Shown here one piece after another: positions 26,552-35,333 of a stretch of 64,000 bases of DNA (within the stretch, counting starts at the first letter, position 1; every line of letters starts with the position of its first letter). The DNA comes from Syntrophobacter fumaroxidans MPOB (GTDB lineage: Bacteria; Desulfobacterota; Syntrophobacteria; Syntrophobacterales; Syntrophobacteraceae), in contig NC_008554.1 in NCBI RefSeq assembly GCF_000014965.1, positions 4,080,001-4,144,000 on the forward strand. Direction: 5' to 3'. Under the pieces are notes generated by a model, which saw only the letters and a list, made by a program, of their open reading frames with translations, had not been told where the DNA came from and searched no databases. The position numbers and the translations under genes are program-made.

Positions 26552-27526
26552 TCATTTTGTTGACTCGAGGTCATCCTGCAACGACCGGATGATTTTGTTC
26601 AACGATGTCATCCATCGGATTGCGGCTCGTTTGCAGATTGATGGCCGTAGCCATTCATCGAGATCCGATCGTGGATGTCCTTCCGGCAGGGTTTCCGAAG
26701 ATCGACAAAAGCATTGAAGCGCAAGTCCCAAGTGATTCGGTGGGGTCGCCCAGTATTCCTGGCAACTCCACTTCAACACCCGATACCCGGCAGTCCTCAT
26801 GGTCGAAGCCAACGATCCCGGGGTGAAGAAATTCAAGTGAGTGACAGGCTCGTCCAATTGAGGCAGTCTTCGCCACAGCTCCATTGGAACCTCGCAATAC
26901 AACATTCCTTCCGGCGCCAACATCTTGCCGAGGCTCTTGAGAAGGCTCACCGGATCCGCCACGTGCTCCAGGACGTGTGAAAGAATCACCAGATCAAACC
27001 GGGCATCGTTGCATGACATGTCCTGCACCGTCGCCCCGAGCCTGGTCACCCAGGGACATGGGGAGTCGTTGTAGTCGACGATGAAACACTGTGCTCCACG
27101 GTCCGCGATATACCGCAGAAGTCGCCCGTCACCCCCTCCGTAATCCAGCACTTTCAGCCCGAGGGTGATGGGATACATACGATCCACGCATCTGAAAAGC
27201 CGCCCGGCACGTCGCAGCTCATACGTGCTGTCCGCGGGGATGTCGCCGGAGCCGATCTTTTCGATACCGCTCAAAAACCGGTACTTCGCCTCCGTGTCCG
27301 CGACCTCCGGTCTCGGGGAATAGCAGACGAACCCGCACTCCCGGCATCCTTGAACCGTGAGAGAAACGTCGCACCGTCCCGGCAACCACAACTCAAACAG
27401 AATCCGGAGTCGAGTCGATAGATAGGGGGTGTTCGTTCCCACCGCGTCTGAACGTTTGTAGCGCCTTTTCGCCAAAGGCTCCCATCGGTCGGCTCCGCAG
27501 ATCGGACACGAGAAATGCACCTTCAT
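26552..27526 (-). CDS. Zinc-ribbon SAM-dependent methyltransferase
   Basis: A 324-residue protein. CPIC at residues 7-10 and CRECGFVC further on form an N-terminal zinc-ribbon typical of the Methyltransf_23 group that includes sugar C-methyltransferase-like proteins. The catalytic domain shows VLDYGGGDGRLLRYI (motif I), DLVILSHVLEHVADPVSLLK (motif II) and APEGMLYCEVPME. The ATG at 27526 has GGTGA upstream. Members often methylate deoxysugars, but the C-terminal C-methyltransferase domain is absent, so O-methylation or another role is more likely. A 99-base gap separates it from the upstream methyltransferase and about 235 bases from the downstream one. Confidence 0.9.
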   Translation of the reverse strand: MKVHFSCPICGADRWEPLAKRRYKRSDAVGTNTPYLSTRLRILFELWLPGRCDVSLTVQGCRECGFVCYSPRPEVADTEAKYRFLSGIEKIGSGDIPADSTYELRRAGRLFRCVDRMYPITLGLKVLDYGGGDGRLLRYIADRGAQCFIVDYNDSPCPWVTRLGATVQDMSCNDARFDLVILSHVLEHVADPVSLLKSLGKMLAPEGMLYCEVPMELWRRLPQLDEPVTHLNFFTPGSLASTMRTAGYRVLKWSCQEYWATPPNHLGLALQCFCRSSETLPEGHPRSDLDEWLRPSICKRAAIRWMTSLNKIIRSLQDDLESTK

Positions 27527-27625
27527 TCAGTTCACCCGGTAGGAAACCGATTCACACGTTCGACGGAGTTTCTCAGGGCTGATGCAGCCGAAACAAGAGT
27601 CTCGGAAGCCCCCGACAATGGCGGG

Positions 27626-28318
27626 CTATTTTGTATCTCCCGTCTTGCAGAAGTACCGGTCCTGGCGGGGCATGTTCAAGATTCTTCTTGCAACGCCCAG
27701 GAAAGCGTTCCTCGCGCTGTAGTCCGGTTTCAAGCCCACGTCCAGCTCTTCATATTCGCGATGTTTGCGAAGGTACTGAATAACCTTGAACACGGCTGGC
27801 CACCCGGCGTCGTTGAACCCCAGAACGCCGCCGAACGGAATCATACGGTCCAGGAAAAAGAAATCGATGAATGCGTGGTCGAAATCATGGCATCCGTCTA
27901 TGTACCCCAGGTCCACGCTGGTTTCTTCGAGCAGCAGCCGGGGGAGCGCCTCATAACTTCGCAGTTGCAGGTGTCTGTGATTACCGGTAAAGCCTGCCCT
28001 GCATACGCCGTGCAGTGCCGCGAGCTTCCCCGATTCCCAGTCGGTGTATGGGTCGATGGAGATCAGCCGCCCCCCGGTTTGCATCAGCCCCGCGAGAATG
28101 CTCAGTGTGGATACTCCATGCGCCATGCCGATTTCCACGACGAGGACCGGCCTGAGGGCCAGAACCATTCTGTACAGGGCGGCGCACCCTTTCGCGCTGA
28201 TGTTGGCGGTCAGCGGCTTGCGCGATCCGTCAGGCATCAGAACGGTTCTTGTCGCGAACATTTCGCGAAGGACCTGACATGGAGGAAGCAGGTCAATATC
28301 GGAAATACGATCATTCAT
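27626..28318 (-). CDS. Class I SAM-dependent methyltransferase (Methyltransf_24-like)
   Basis: A 230-residue protein with VVEIGMAHGVSTLSILAGL as the SAM-binding loop, RLISIDPYTDW carrying the acidic residue that holds the ribose, and VDLGYIDGCHDFDHAFIDF, the metal/acceptor region of O-methyltransferases of the catechol-type fold. These features place it with the Methyltransf_24 group found in glycan and natural-product clusters. The start ATG at 28318 has no ribosome-binding site, but no alternative start lies nearby. Two overlapping hairpins occur just upstream. Acceptor unknown. Confidence 0.85.
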   Translation of the reverse strand: MNDRISDIDLLPPCQVLREMFATRTVLMPDGSRKPLTANISAKGCAALYRMVLALRPVLVVEIGMAHGVSTLSILAGLMQTGGRLISIDPYTDWESGKLAALHGVCRAGFTGNHRHLQLRSYEALPRLLLEETSVDLGYIDGCHDFDHAFIDFFFLDRMIPFGGVLGFNDAGWPAVFKVIQYLRKHREYEELDVGLKPDYSARNAFLGVARRILNMPRQDRYFCKTGDTK

Positions 28319-28702
28319 AACGGAGGGTCATTGCGTGTCCGGATGGCTGCAATTCCGCTGCGGAAAGACCGTCCGCGAGACGGTCCGGCCACCGGACCGG
28401 GGCCTCGGCAGGATTCACCGCTCGACCAACGGGTGCCGTGAGCGAATGGATCAATTGGATGAGGGCCGATGCCGGTTCGGCTCGTAGTCGCTGATCTGTT
28501 CAAGCAGCAGGACAAGCGATTTCTTCCCCGCGTGGGGGTGATATCGTTTCGATTCGTGAACGAGAAATTCCGTGCGTGGCGGACTTGGTGGATAGAACAT
28601 GGCCTTTCGGATGCGTCGCAGCATGAAGTGCCGCATTCGCGAAACCCGGACGGCGCATTGGATGGAGCTGCCGATAACCCCGCAACTGAACTGTTTGCAG
28701 CA
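28319..28702. other. Intergenic stretch with two overlapping hairpins
   Basis: This 384-base gap contains GACCGTC (28367-28373) pairing with GACGGTC (28379-28385), and GGTCCGG (28382-28388) pairing with CCGGACC (28392-28398). The two stems share bases and are mutually exclusive in RNA. No T-run follows. A 61-codon minus-strand frame at 28451-28636 has ordinary codon use but no ribosome-binding site or recognisable motif, so I do not call it a gene. Confidence 0.45.
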
Positions 28703-29641
28703 TCAGTTTCGGTTGCGTCTCAGAAAAAAATGCCAAGCGAACCTGGCGTCCAGCTCGAGCTCGAAGGCCCGGTTCAGGTCCCCGCTCACTGCGCATGCCA
28801 GGCAAAATGCCACCGGTTTCAGTCCGCCGCACCACTCGCGTATGCGGATCGGGCGGGGTCCCGACCGCACGATTTCCATCACCGCCCAGGTGCGTCCGAG
28901 CCCGGCGACCCTCCGCCGCAAGGCGGGCTTGCCGAGCTTGTCGAGGGTAACGGCGTGCCGGATGGAACAGCGCGGTTCATACCAGCCCTGCTTACCGGAT
29001 TCCACCAGCCGATATCCGAATTCGGTGTCCCCTCCCGCAAGCATTTCCTTGCCGCATCGGTCGAGATCCGGTCTGAATCCTCCGATCTCTTCCGCCACAG
29101 ACTTGCGGACCGCAAAGTTGCACCCCGGCAGGAAGGCTCCGCCCGCTGCCTCGAATCGAAACGGGACGTCTCCTCGCCGACTGTACCACGAGTCCACCCA
29201 CCTCTCGATCCGCGGCGTCACATGGGAGGGCTTGCCGTCGACGTAATCCGGAAATACCGGGCCGACCACGTAGTCGGCCCCGTTGGATTCGGCGGCCTCA
29301 CGGCATCCTGCCAGCCATTCGGGGTTGACCTTCACGTCGTCGTCGAGGAAGACGAGCATCTCGTGACGTCCCTCGACGATTCCGCGGTTGCGTGCATGGT
29401 TGAGGCCCTGTTTCGTCTCGATGACTTCCCGGACCGGGAAGGGGAAGTCATCGGCATGGCGGCCGACGACCGCGGAAGTGTTATCCGTGGAATTGTTGTT
29501 CACAACGACCAACTCGACCTCTGCCCCGGTTGGGACCCTCAACCGGCTCACGCTGAAGAGCGTGCGATCCAGCAGTCCGGCACGATTGTACGTGGGGATT
29601 ACGATGGAAAAGTTCAGAGCCCCCATTTCCTTTCGGTGCAT
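28703..29641 (-). CDS. Glycosyltransferase family 2
   Basis: A 312-residue GT-A enzyme. FSIVIPTYNRAGLLDRTLFS starts the fold, VVVNNNSTDNT is the nucleotide site, LVFLDDDVKVNPEWL the DxD region, and AGGDTEFGYRLVESG the ED catalytic motif. This combination is typical of family members that elongate exopolysaccharide. The start could be the ATG at 29641 or the ATG at 29626 (MGALNFS); neither has an ideally spaced ribosome-binding site. It sits 132 bases downstream of the wzt-like gene, so it may be transcribed with the exporter. The sugar donor is unknown. Confidence 0.9.
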   Translation of the reverse strand: MHRKEMGALNFSIVIPTYNRAGLLDRTLFSVSRLRVPTGAEVELVVVNNNSTDNTSAVVGRHADDFPFPVREVIETKQGLNHARNRGIVEGRHEMLVFLDDDVKVNPEWLAGCREAAESNGADYVVGPVFPDYVDGKPSHVTPRIERWVDSWYSRRGDVPFRFEAAGGAFLPGCNFAVRKSVAEEIGGFRPDLDRCGKEMLAGGDTEFGYRLVESGKQGWYEPRCSIRHAVTLDKLGKPALRRRVAGLGRTWAVMEIVRSGPRPIRIREWCGGLKPVAFCLACAVSGDLNRAFELELDARFAWHFFLRRNRN

Positions 29642-29773
29642 GCCGCATCATCGGCACCAACGGGCAAAAATGAAATCAGAGCAGAGTCTTTTCCGGCGAG
29701 ACCGATGGATGGGCGGTGACACCGGAAAGACCTCATCGAAACCGCTAAGTGGTCCGACCCGCCCGGAAACGCC

Positions 29774-31009
29774 TCACCCGCTGAAGTCCCACTCGCAGCG
29801 GGCGATGACCGGGCCGTTGACGGCCGCGCTGTGATTACCGGTTTCCGCCAGGTTCGTAACGTCGAACGTCAGGCAGTCCCTGATCACCACCGAGTTGACC
29901 TTGCCGTCGCCGAACCATATGGACATTCTGTAGGTCCCGTTGCGCAACTCGGGGGAGCGGATGCTGGCCGTGACGCTGCCCGCCGAGACGGGGTTTTCCA
30001 GGCTGTGAATGTGGGACATCTTCGGGTTGCAACCGAAGATGGGGTTTCCGTAATGGTCGCTGATGACGAATCCCAGGCACGGGAGAGATACCGGCCGGTC
30101 GAAGGCGTATTCCGCGGAGATCTCCAGACCCGTCATCGTCTGCCTGGCGGCCACCCACTTCAAGGGGCCCGTCTCCAGGTTCACGCGATCCTTGACGGAA
30201 TCGGCCAGGTAAGCCGCCACGACCCCGGACACCGGCCCGTCCTCGGCGACGCGGCCGCGCGACAGGAGTATCCCCCTCGCGCACAACGCGTTCACCGCCG
30301 CCATGTTATGGCTCACGAACAACACCGTCCGGCCTCTCCGGCTCACTTCGCTCATCTTGCCCAGGCATTTCTGCTGGAACTGGACGTCCCCCACCGCGAG
30401 CACCTCGTCCACCAGCAGGATCTCGGGGTCGAGGTGCGCGGCCACGGCGAAGGCAAGACGGACGTACATGCCGCTCGAATAACGTTTGACCGGGGTGTCC
30501 AGGAACTTCTCGATCTCGGCGAAAGCCACGATTTCATCGAACTTGCGGGTGATCTCGGCCCTGGTCATGCCGAGGATCGCCCCGTTCATGAAGATGTTTT
30601 CACGGCCGCTCAGTTCCGGGTGAAATCCCGTGCCGACTTCGAGCAGGCTCCCCACGCGCCCCCGCAGTCGCACGCGGCCCGCCGTCGGTTCGGTGATGCG
30701 GCTCAGAATCTTGAGCAGCGTGCTCTTGCCCGCCCCGTTGCGGCCGATGATGCCCACGACGTCGCCCCGACGCACCTCGAAGCCGACGTCCTCCAAGGCC
30801 CAAAAATCCTCCGAAGAGGGGCGTTCGCCGCCGCCGGCGGGCGTTTCCCCGCCCAATGACCGCGCGCCCAGCGCCCTGCGCAATGCCCGGAAAGGCCTGC
30901 CCGCTCCCTGAGCCAGAGCCTCGCGGAACGTCCGGTATCGCCCCACCCGCGCATGGCGGATCCGGTATTTCTTCCCGAGACCTTCTACCGATATGACGAC
31001 GTCACTCAT
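29774..31009 (-). CDS. wzt: Wzt-type ABC transporter ATP-binding protein with C-terminal glycan-binding domain
   Basis: A 411-residue ATPase that powers export of an undecaprenyl-linked polysaccharide together with the adjacent permease. Walker A is GRNGAGKST, the ABC signature is in YSSGMYVRLAFAVA and Walker B is EILLVDEVLAVGD. After the nucleotide-binding domain, about 140 residues with beta-sandwich character (SRGRVAEDGP to the end, including GCNPKMSHIHS and WFGDGKVNSVV) match the Wzt C-terminal carbohydrate-binding domain, which recognises a terminal modification on the chain before export. The ATG at 31009 begins MSDVVISVEG. A much longer in-frame extension running into the permease gene is not protein-like. 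It lies 26 bases after the permease gene. Confidence 0.92.
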   Translation of the reverse strand: MSDVVISVEGLGKKYRIRHARVGRYRTFREALAQGAGRPFRALRRALGARSLGGETPAGGGERPSSEDFWALEDVGFEVRRGDVVGIIGRNGAGKSTLLKILSRITEPTAGRVRLRGRVGSLLEVGTGFHPELSGRENIFMNGAILGMTRAEITRKFDEIVAFAEIEKFLDTPVKRYSSGMYVRLAFAVAAHLDPEILLVDEVLAVGDVQFQQKCLGKMSEVSRRGRTVLFVSHNMAAVNALCARGILLSRGRVAEDGPVSGVVAAYLADSVKDRVNLETGPLKWVAARQTMTGLEISAEYAFDRPVSLPCLGFVISDHYGNPIFGCNPKMSHIHSLENPVSAGSVTASIRSPELRNGTYRMSIWFGDGKVNSVVIRDCLTFDVTNLAETGNHSAAVNGPVIARCEWDFSG

Positions 31010-31035
31010 GGCTGATCGGCATGCGGACGACCGGA

Positions 31036-31881
31036 TCAGATCACGTCCGCGAACGTCCGCTCCGTTTGTCTGAAATACCGGAGTCCAATGAAGAGCAACA
31101 ACAGGGACAGGCTCGTCGAGATGACGAAGCCCGGCCAATAGAGCCGCGCATTGCCGAGGATGGCCCACCTGAAGCCGTCGATGACCCCCACCATGGGGTT
31201 CAGGGAATACACCAGGCGCCACTGCTCCGGCACCACGCTGCTGGAGAAACCGACCGGCGAGATGAAGAGGCCGAACTGGACCATGAACGGCACCACGTGC
31301 CGGAAATCCCGGTACCTGACGTTCAGCGCGGCGATAAACAGGCCCGCTCCCATGGCCGTCAAAAAGGCGAGCAGGATGAAGAGCGGCAGCGTCACGATGG
31401 TCCAGGAAGGGGCGAACCCGTACCCGATCATCAGCAGGATCAGGATGACGAAGGCCACCAGGAAGTCCACGAACGCAACGATCACCGCGCTCGCGGGCAC
31501 GATCAGCCGCGGGAAGTAGATCTTGGTCAACAGGCCGGCGTTGGCAACCAGGCTGTTGCTCGCCTCGCCGAAAGCCGTGGAGGCGAACTGCCAGGGCAAC
31601 ATGGCGGCATACACGAGGATGGGATACGGAACCCCTTCCGAGGGAAGCCCGGCCAGCTTGCCGAACACGACCGTGAACACCACCATGGTCAGAAAAGGCC
31701 GGAGCACCGCCCACAGCACCCCGAAGACGGTCTGTTTGTAGCGCACCAGGATGTCGCGCCACGCAAGGAAACCGAACAACTCCCGGTACCGCCACAGATC
31801 GCGGAAGTAATTCCTTTCGATGCGGCCCGGTTCTATGACGAGATCAAACTGAGTGTCCCGGCTCACACCCCCGCTCCCCAT
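31036..31881 (-). CDS. wzm: Wzm-type ABC-2 polysaccharide export permease
   Basis: A 281-residue integral membrane protein with about six transmembrane helices. The cytoplasmic N-terminus contains LWRYRELFGFLAWRDILVRY, which is the coupling-helix region of ABC-2 polysaccharide exporters, followed by KQTVFGVLWAVLRPFLTMVV. RYRDFRHVVPFMVQFGLFIS and YSLNPMVGVIDGFRWAI are further family signatures. With the following wzt-like gene it forms the exporter for a glycan completed in the cytoplasm. The ATG at 31881 begins MGSGGVSRDTQ; the ribosome-binding site is weak. It is separated by about 105 bases from the nucleotide-sugar dehydrogenase gene upstream. Confidence 0.93.
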   Translation of the reverse strand: MGSGGVSRDTQFDLVIEPGRIERNYFRDLWRYRELFGFLAWRDILVRYKQTVFGVLWAVLRPFLTMVVFTVVFGKLAGLPSEGVPYPILVYAAMLPWQFASTAFGEASNSLVANAGLLTKIYFPRLIVPASAVIVAFVDFLVAFVILILLMIGYGFAPSWTIVTLPLFILLAFLTAMGAGLFIAALNVRYRDFRHVVPFMVQFGLFISPVGFSSSVVPEQWRLVYSLNPMVGVIDGFRWAILGNARLYWPGFVISTSLSLLLLFIGLRYFRQTERTFADVI

Positions 31882-31986
31882 TCATCCGCAAAGGCCGCGC
31901 GCGGACAGCACCTTCTCCCGTGGATGTCTCCCTGACGGCGAGCATTACACATTCGCAATTCTCATGGGCCATGCAGGGCCATGGTC

Positions 31987-33684
31987 TCAGCGCGTCCCCC
32001 TCACTTCTTCCTTGATGCGCTGAATGTGCCCCCGCCCGAGCCCCTTCACCTCGCACCGGAGCTCGAAGAAGCGGCGGATCTTCGCATCGTTGAGCATGCC
32101 GAAACAGTCCACCACGGCCACGGGACGCCCCGTCATCTCGACGACCTGTTCCGGCGTCAGGGATTCGTAAGGCTTATGGCGCACGGCCAGGACCACCGCG
32201 TCGGCTTCCTTGAGGGTCTCGGCAAGGTCGTCGTCGACTCTGAGCTCCGAGAGCCTTTCCTGGTTCCGGAAGAACCTCGACCGCGAATGCCCCGGTGAGG
32301 GGTAGGTGTCCTGCTTCTCGAATTCCCACCAGTGGCGCACGTACGGGTCGTGAACGGCCACGTCGGCCCCCATTTCGGTGAGCTTGCGGACGATCAGCTC
32401 CGAACCGCTGTACCGGGTGTCTCCCACGTCCTCCCGGTACGACGCCCCGAGCAGCGCTATCTTGGACGCGGCGACGATCCGGCCCATGTTGCGGAGCCCG
32501 TCACGCACCAGCTGCGCCACGTGAAGGGCCCGTGTGTCGTTGATGTCGATGGCCTGCGGCGTGATCTTGAAAATGTCGTCCTCAAAGCCCATCAGCGTCT
32601 GGTAAGCCCAGACCCCCAGCCCCCCGTCCTTGGGCAGGCAGTAGCCGCCGATTCCGGGCCCGGGAAAGATCATGTTCGAATGGGTCGGCCGTACCTTGAT
32701 GGCTTCGATCACCTTGATGAGGTCGACGCCGTTGCGCTCCGCAAACAGGCTCCATTCATGAAGAAAGGCCAAAATCGTGGCCCGGTAGGAATTCTCGATG
32801 ATCTTGCAGGTCTCGCTTTCCAGGGGCCGGTCCAGCACGGTCAGGGGAAATTCGGCGACGTTGAGCACGCCGGACAGGAACTCCTGAACCCTGCGCCGGG
32901 ATTCCTCGTTGATGCCGCTGCACACGCGCCAGAAATCGCGGATGGAAGCCACGTAGTTGCGCCCCGGCATGACCCGCTCGAAGGAATGCGCGATGAGCGG
33001 CTCCGATTGCACCCCGCGCCGCGCGAACGCTTTCTTGATGATGGGGTAGGCCACATATTCCGTCGCCCCGGGCGGGACCGTGGTCTCGATAAGCACCAGG
33101 CACTCCGGCGGGATCTTGTCGCCGATGACCTTGAGGCTGTCTTCCAGCGCGACGATGTCGGCATGCCCCTGGCGCACATCCCCGAGGGTCTCCTTATGAT
33201 AGTCGCACTGAACGTCCACCACGACCACATCCGCCAGGGTCAGCGCATCGTAGGTGAACGTCGCCGTGAGGGTGTGCTTCTCGTTGACGCAACGCGCGAT
33301 GAGCGGCGCAACCTCGGGGTCCTCCGCCTGAACCGGCGCAATCCCGCGGTTGAGGTACGGAATCTTCCAGAAGGAGCGGGGGGACGGGCGCTGCATCCCG
33401 ATGACGAACCGGGTGGGGCCTCCCGTTCGCGGATCCGTTGAGTCGGCGATAACGCCGGCCATAACGGCCCCCACGAACCCCACGCCCATCACCACGACGA
33501 TCTCGCGTCCCATGAGACGTTGTTCGCGCGCCAGCTTCCGCAGGCGCTCGAGCTCGGTTTCGTAGTCTTCGGGAGAGGGCAGGGCGAACGCTTCCCCTGC
33601 GGGACAGGTCGAGCAGGCGGGTTCAACGGGCCCCGCGGAGGAAGCGGATGTGTCCGAAGCTTTGGGTGGATTCGATTTTTGCAT
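31987..33684 (-). CDS. Atypical UDP-glucose/UDP-HexNAc dehydrogenase family protein
   Basis: A 565-residue member of the nucleotide-sugar 6-dehydrogenase family, much longer than the usual 430. The Rossmann motif MGVGFVG sits at 66-72, after a 60-residue extension of low-complexity and helical sequence that is absent from UGDH and WecC. The catalytic site reads GGYCLPKD with Cys349 and Lys352, mixing the UGDH form (GGSCFPKD) with the WecC/TviB form (GGHCIPVD). The C-terminal NAD/UDP domain contains ALLGASYREDVGDTRYS. Together with the adjacent C4-epimerase it may make a uronic acid such as UDP-GlcA or UDP-GalNAcA, but substrate choice is not resolved. AAGG seven bases before the ATG at 33684 supports this start. 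Confidence 0.82.
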   Translation of the reverse strand: MQKSNPPKASDTSASSAGPVEPACSTCPAGEAFALPSPEDYETELERLRKLAREQRLMGREIVVVMGVGFVGAVMAGVIADSTDPRTGGPTRFVIGMQRPSPRSFWKIPYLNRGIAPVQAEDPEVAPLIARCVNEKHTLTATFTYDALTLADVVVVDVQCDYHKETLGDVRQGHADIVALEDSLKVIGDKIPPECLVLIETTVPPGATEYVAYPIIKKAFARRGVQSEPLIAHSFERVMPGRNYVASIRDFWRVCSGINEESRRRVQEFLSGVLNVAEFPLTVLDRPLESETCKIIENSYRATILAFLHEWSLFAERNGVDLIKVIEAIKVRPTHSNMIFPGPGIGGYCLPKDGGLGVWAYQTLMGFEDDIFKITPQAIDINDTRALHVAQLVRDGLRNMGRIVAASKIALLGASYREDVGDTRYSGSELIVRKLTEMGADVAVHDPYVRHWWEFEKQDTYPSPGHSRSRFFRNQERLSELRVDDDLAETLKEADAVVLAVRHKPYESLTPEQVVEMTGRPVAVVDCFGMLNDAKIRRFFELRCEVKGLGRGHIQRIKEEVRGTR

Positions 33685-33768
33685 GTGACGACCTTTTTCG
33701 GCGGTTGGAAGACGGCCCCTCGTACCTTGGATTCATGCCCATGCGAGACTTCGACGTCAGCCTTTCGA

Positions 33769-33958
33769 CATCGCGATTCTCATGGACGAACCCGGGACCG
33801 AGGGCTGTCTGTAAAAAGGGAACCTTCACCTCGATGAAAACCGGGGACCGGGGAGTATCCGAGGATTTCCCGCTCCCGAGAGAAAATGCGATTCTCATCC
33901 CGGCGAAAACCGGGGGGCCGGACTGTCTTTCCGAATTCCCGCTTTCCCGTGAAAATGC
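33769..33958. repeat. Degenerate tandem repeat, about three copies
   Basis: Three imperfect copies begin near 33769, 33826 and 33889. Shared blocks include GCGATTCTCAT (copies 1 and 3), GAAAACCGGGG (copies 2 and 3) and TTCCCGCT followed by GAAAATG at the end of copies 2 and 3. The copy lengths (about 48-69 bases) and the divergence rule out a CRISPR array. They resemble the decayed intergenic REP-type elements common in GC-rich bacteria. Confidence 0.6.
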
Positions 33959-33980
33959 TCCGGCCCGTCTTCACGGTTCG

Positions 33981-34074
33981 TTGCGATCCGCCGGCCCATC
34001 AGGGTTCGCAGGGATGATCGGTGCTCATGCTTCGCTGTGACCCGCCGGCCGATGGTGGTTTGCGGAAATGAGGG
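33981..34074. repeat. Second degenerate tandem repeat, two copies
   Basis: Two imperfect copies, 33981-34021 and 34035-34074, share CCGCCGGCC (33988-33996 and 34042-34050), then a GGTT-TGCG-type segment and a GATGA/AATGA end, with a period of about 54 bases. They follow directly after the first repeat set, so this intergenic region (33685-34171) is essentially made of repeats and has no gene. Confidence 0.5.
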
Positions 34075-34171
34075 AACCGTTGCGGTTCGGAACGAGTAAA
34101 TGTCGAAGCCCTTGCGGGGCTCGGCGCCAAGTATCCACGAATCCCGCGCACGCAACAACACAAAAAATCGG

Positions 34172-35191
34172 TCACGGGAGATTTCTCGTGTACCATTCCA
34201 GCGCCGCGTCCAGGCCGGCCGCAACGTCGTGAGTGGGCTCGTAGCCCAGCAGCTCGCGAGCCCTGCCGATGTCGGCAACGGAGTGCATGATGTCGCCCGG
34301 GCGAAAATCCCGGTGGACCGGGCGATAGTCCTCGAGACGAGCATTGTGCGGAGACAGTCTGTCAAGAAGCATCTGAAAAAGCTCATTCAGGCTTGTACTC
34401 TCGCCGAAGGCGACGTTGTAGACTTGGTTTACGGCTTGGGCGTTGCCTGTGGTCGCGGCAAGCAGGTTGGCCTGGACGGCGTTTTCCACGTAACAAAAAT
34501 CGCGGCTCGTTTCGCCTGTTCCGTTGATGAAGCAGGCCTCCCCGCGGATCATTGCCGAAATCCATGCCGGAATGACGGCTCCATAGGCTCCGCCGGCAGC
34601 CTGCCGCGGACCGAATACGTTGAAATAGCGCAGCCCGACGGCTTCAAGCCCGCAGGTCGCGGCAAAAGCCGCGGCATAGAGCTCGCCGGTCCGCTTGGTG
34701 ACGGAATAAGGGGACAACGGCCTGCCGATGACCTCCTCTTTCTCGGGCAGCTCAGGGCTGTCTCCATACACCGAACTGCTGGATGCGTAGACAAACCGCC
34801 CGACCCCCAGGTCGCGTGCCGCCGTCAGCATGTTGACCGTACCGCAGACGTTGACCTCGTTGCACAAAGCGGGTTCGTCGATCGAGGCGGGCACCGAGCA
34901 GAATCCCGCCTGGTGCAGGACGTAATCCACTCCGCGGCAGGCTTCCAGGCAGGCCTTCGGGTCACGGACATCCCCTTCCGCAAAGGTGAATCGTTCCCAT
35001 TTCCCTGGGCCGACCGACGATTTCACTTCAGCGAGGTTCCGAGGAGACCCCGAAAAAAAATTGTCCAGCCCGACCACTCGCTGGTCAAGCTGGAGGAGGC
35101 GTTCCAACAGGTTGGAACCGATGAACCCGGCCACACCCGTGACAAGCCATGTCCGGGGCGACTGTCGAAGGCTTTCCGTGGCGGCTTCCAT
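34172..35191 (-). CDS. UDP-N-acetylhexosamine C4-epimerase (WbpP/TviC-like)
   Basis: A 339-residue extended short-chain dehydrogenase. The NAD-binding GVAGFIG is at 19-25, ASSSSVYG at 137-143 supplies the catalytic Ser, and YSVTK at 162-166 the Tyr and Lys. RYFNVFGPRQAAGGAYGAVI closely follows the WbpP/TviC signature, and HQAGFCSVPAS replaces the usual HQAALGSVPRS. WbpP and TviC epimerise UDP-GlcNAc(A) to UDP-GalNAc(A), so with the neighbouring dehydrogenase a UDP-GalNAcA route is plausible though unproven. The ATG at 35191 is chosen over a TTG at 35200; the ribosome-binding site is weak. The gene lies about 490 bases upstream of the dehydrogenase gene, across a repeat region. Confidence 0.85.
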   Translation of the reverse strand: MEAATESLRQSPRTWLVTGVAGFIGSNLLERLLQLDQRVVGLDNFFSGSPRNLAEVKSSVGPGKWERFTFAEGDVRDPKACLEACRGVDYVLHQAGFCSVPASIDEPALCNEVNVCGTVNMLTAARDLGVGRFVYASSSSVYGDSPELPEKEEVIGRPLSPYSVTKRTGELYAAAFAATCGLEAVGLRYFNVFGPRQAAGGAYGAVIPAWISAMIRGEACFINGTGETSRDFCYVENAVQANLLAATTGNAQAVNQVYNVAFGESTSLNELFQMLLDRLSPHNARLEDYRPVHRDFRPGDIMHSVADIGRARELLGYEPTHDVAAGLDAALEWYTRNLP

Positions 35192-35333
35192 GGCGCTCAA
35201 CGCGTCATCAACCTTATTTTCGAGGGGGTTGCAGCCGTCAAGGCCGGATGGAGCGGAGCCTTCTTCGCCTCCAGGACGGCATGGAAGCGATTCCGCGGAA
35301 CGGACGTCCTCCGGCTTGCCCAGGTACAGGGAA

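Noticed and set aside
28451-28636. 61-codon minus-strand frame
   Set aside because: Codon use is acceptable, but there is no ribosome-binding site or motif, so it is not called.
29774-31795. A single 673-codon open frame spanning the Wzt gene and most of the Wzm gene
   Set aside because: The part overlapping the permease gene is a frame-shifted, Arg/Gly/His-rich reading with no membrane character. The permease frame fits Wzm fully, so only the section from 31009 is coding.
31021-31935. Plus-strand frame of 304 codons opposite the Wzm gene
   Set aside because: Composition is Glu/Asp/His/Arg-rich and repetitive, as expected from the antisense of a hydrophobic protein.
33769-34074. Possible CRISPR array
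   Set aside because: Copies are too few, of unequal length and too divergent; there are no regular spacers and no cas genes.
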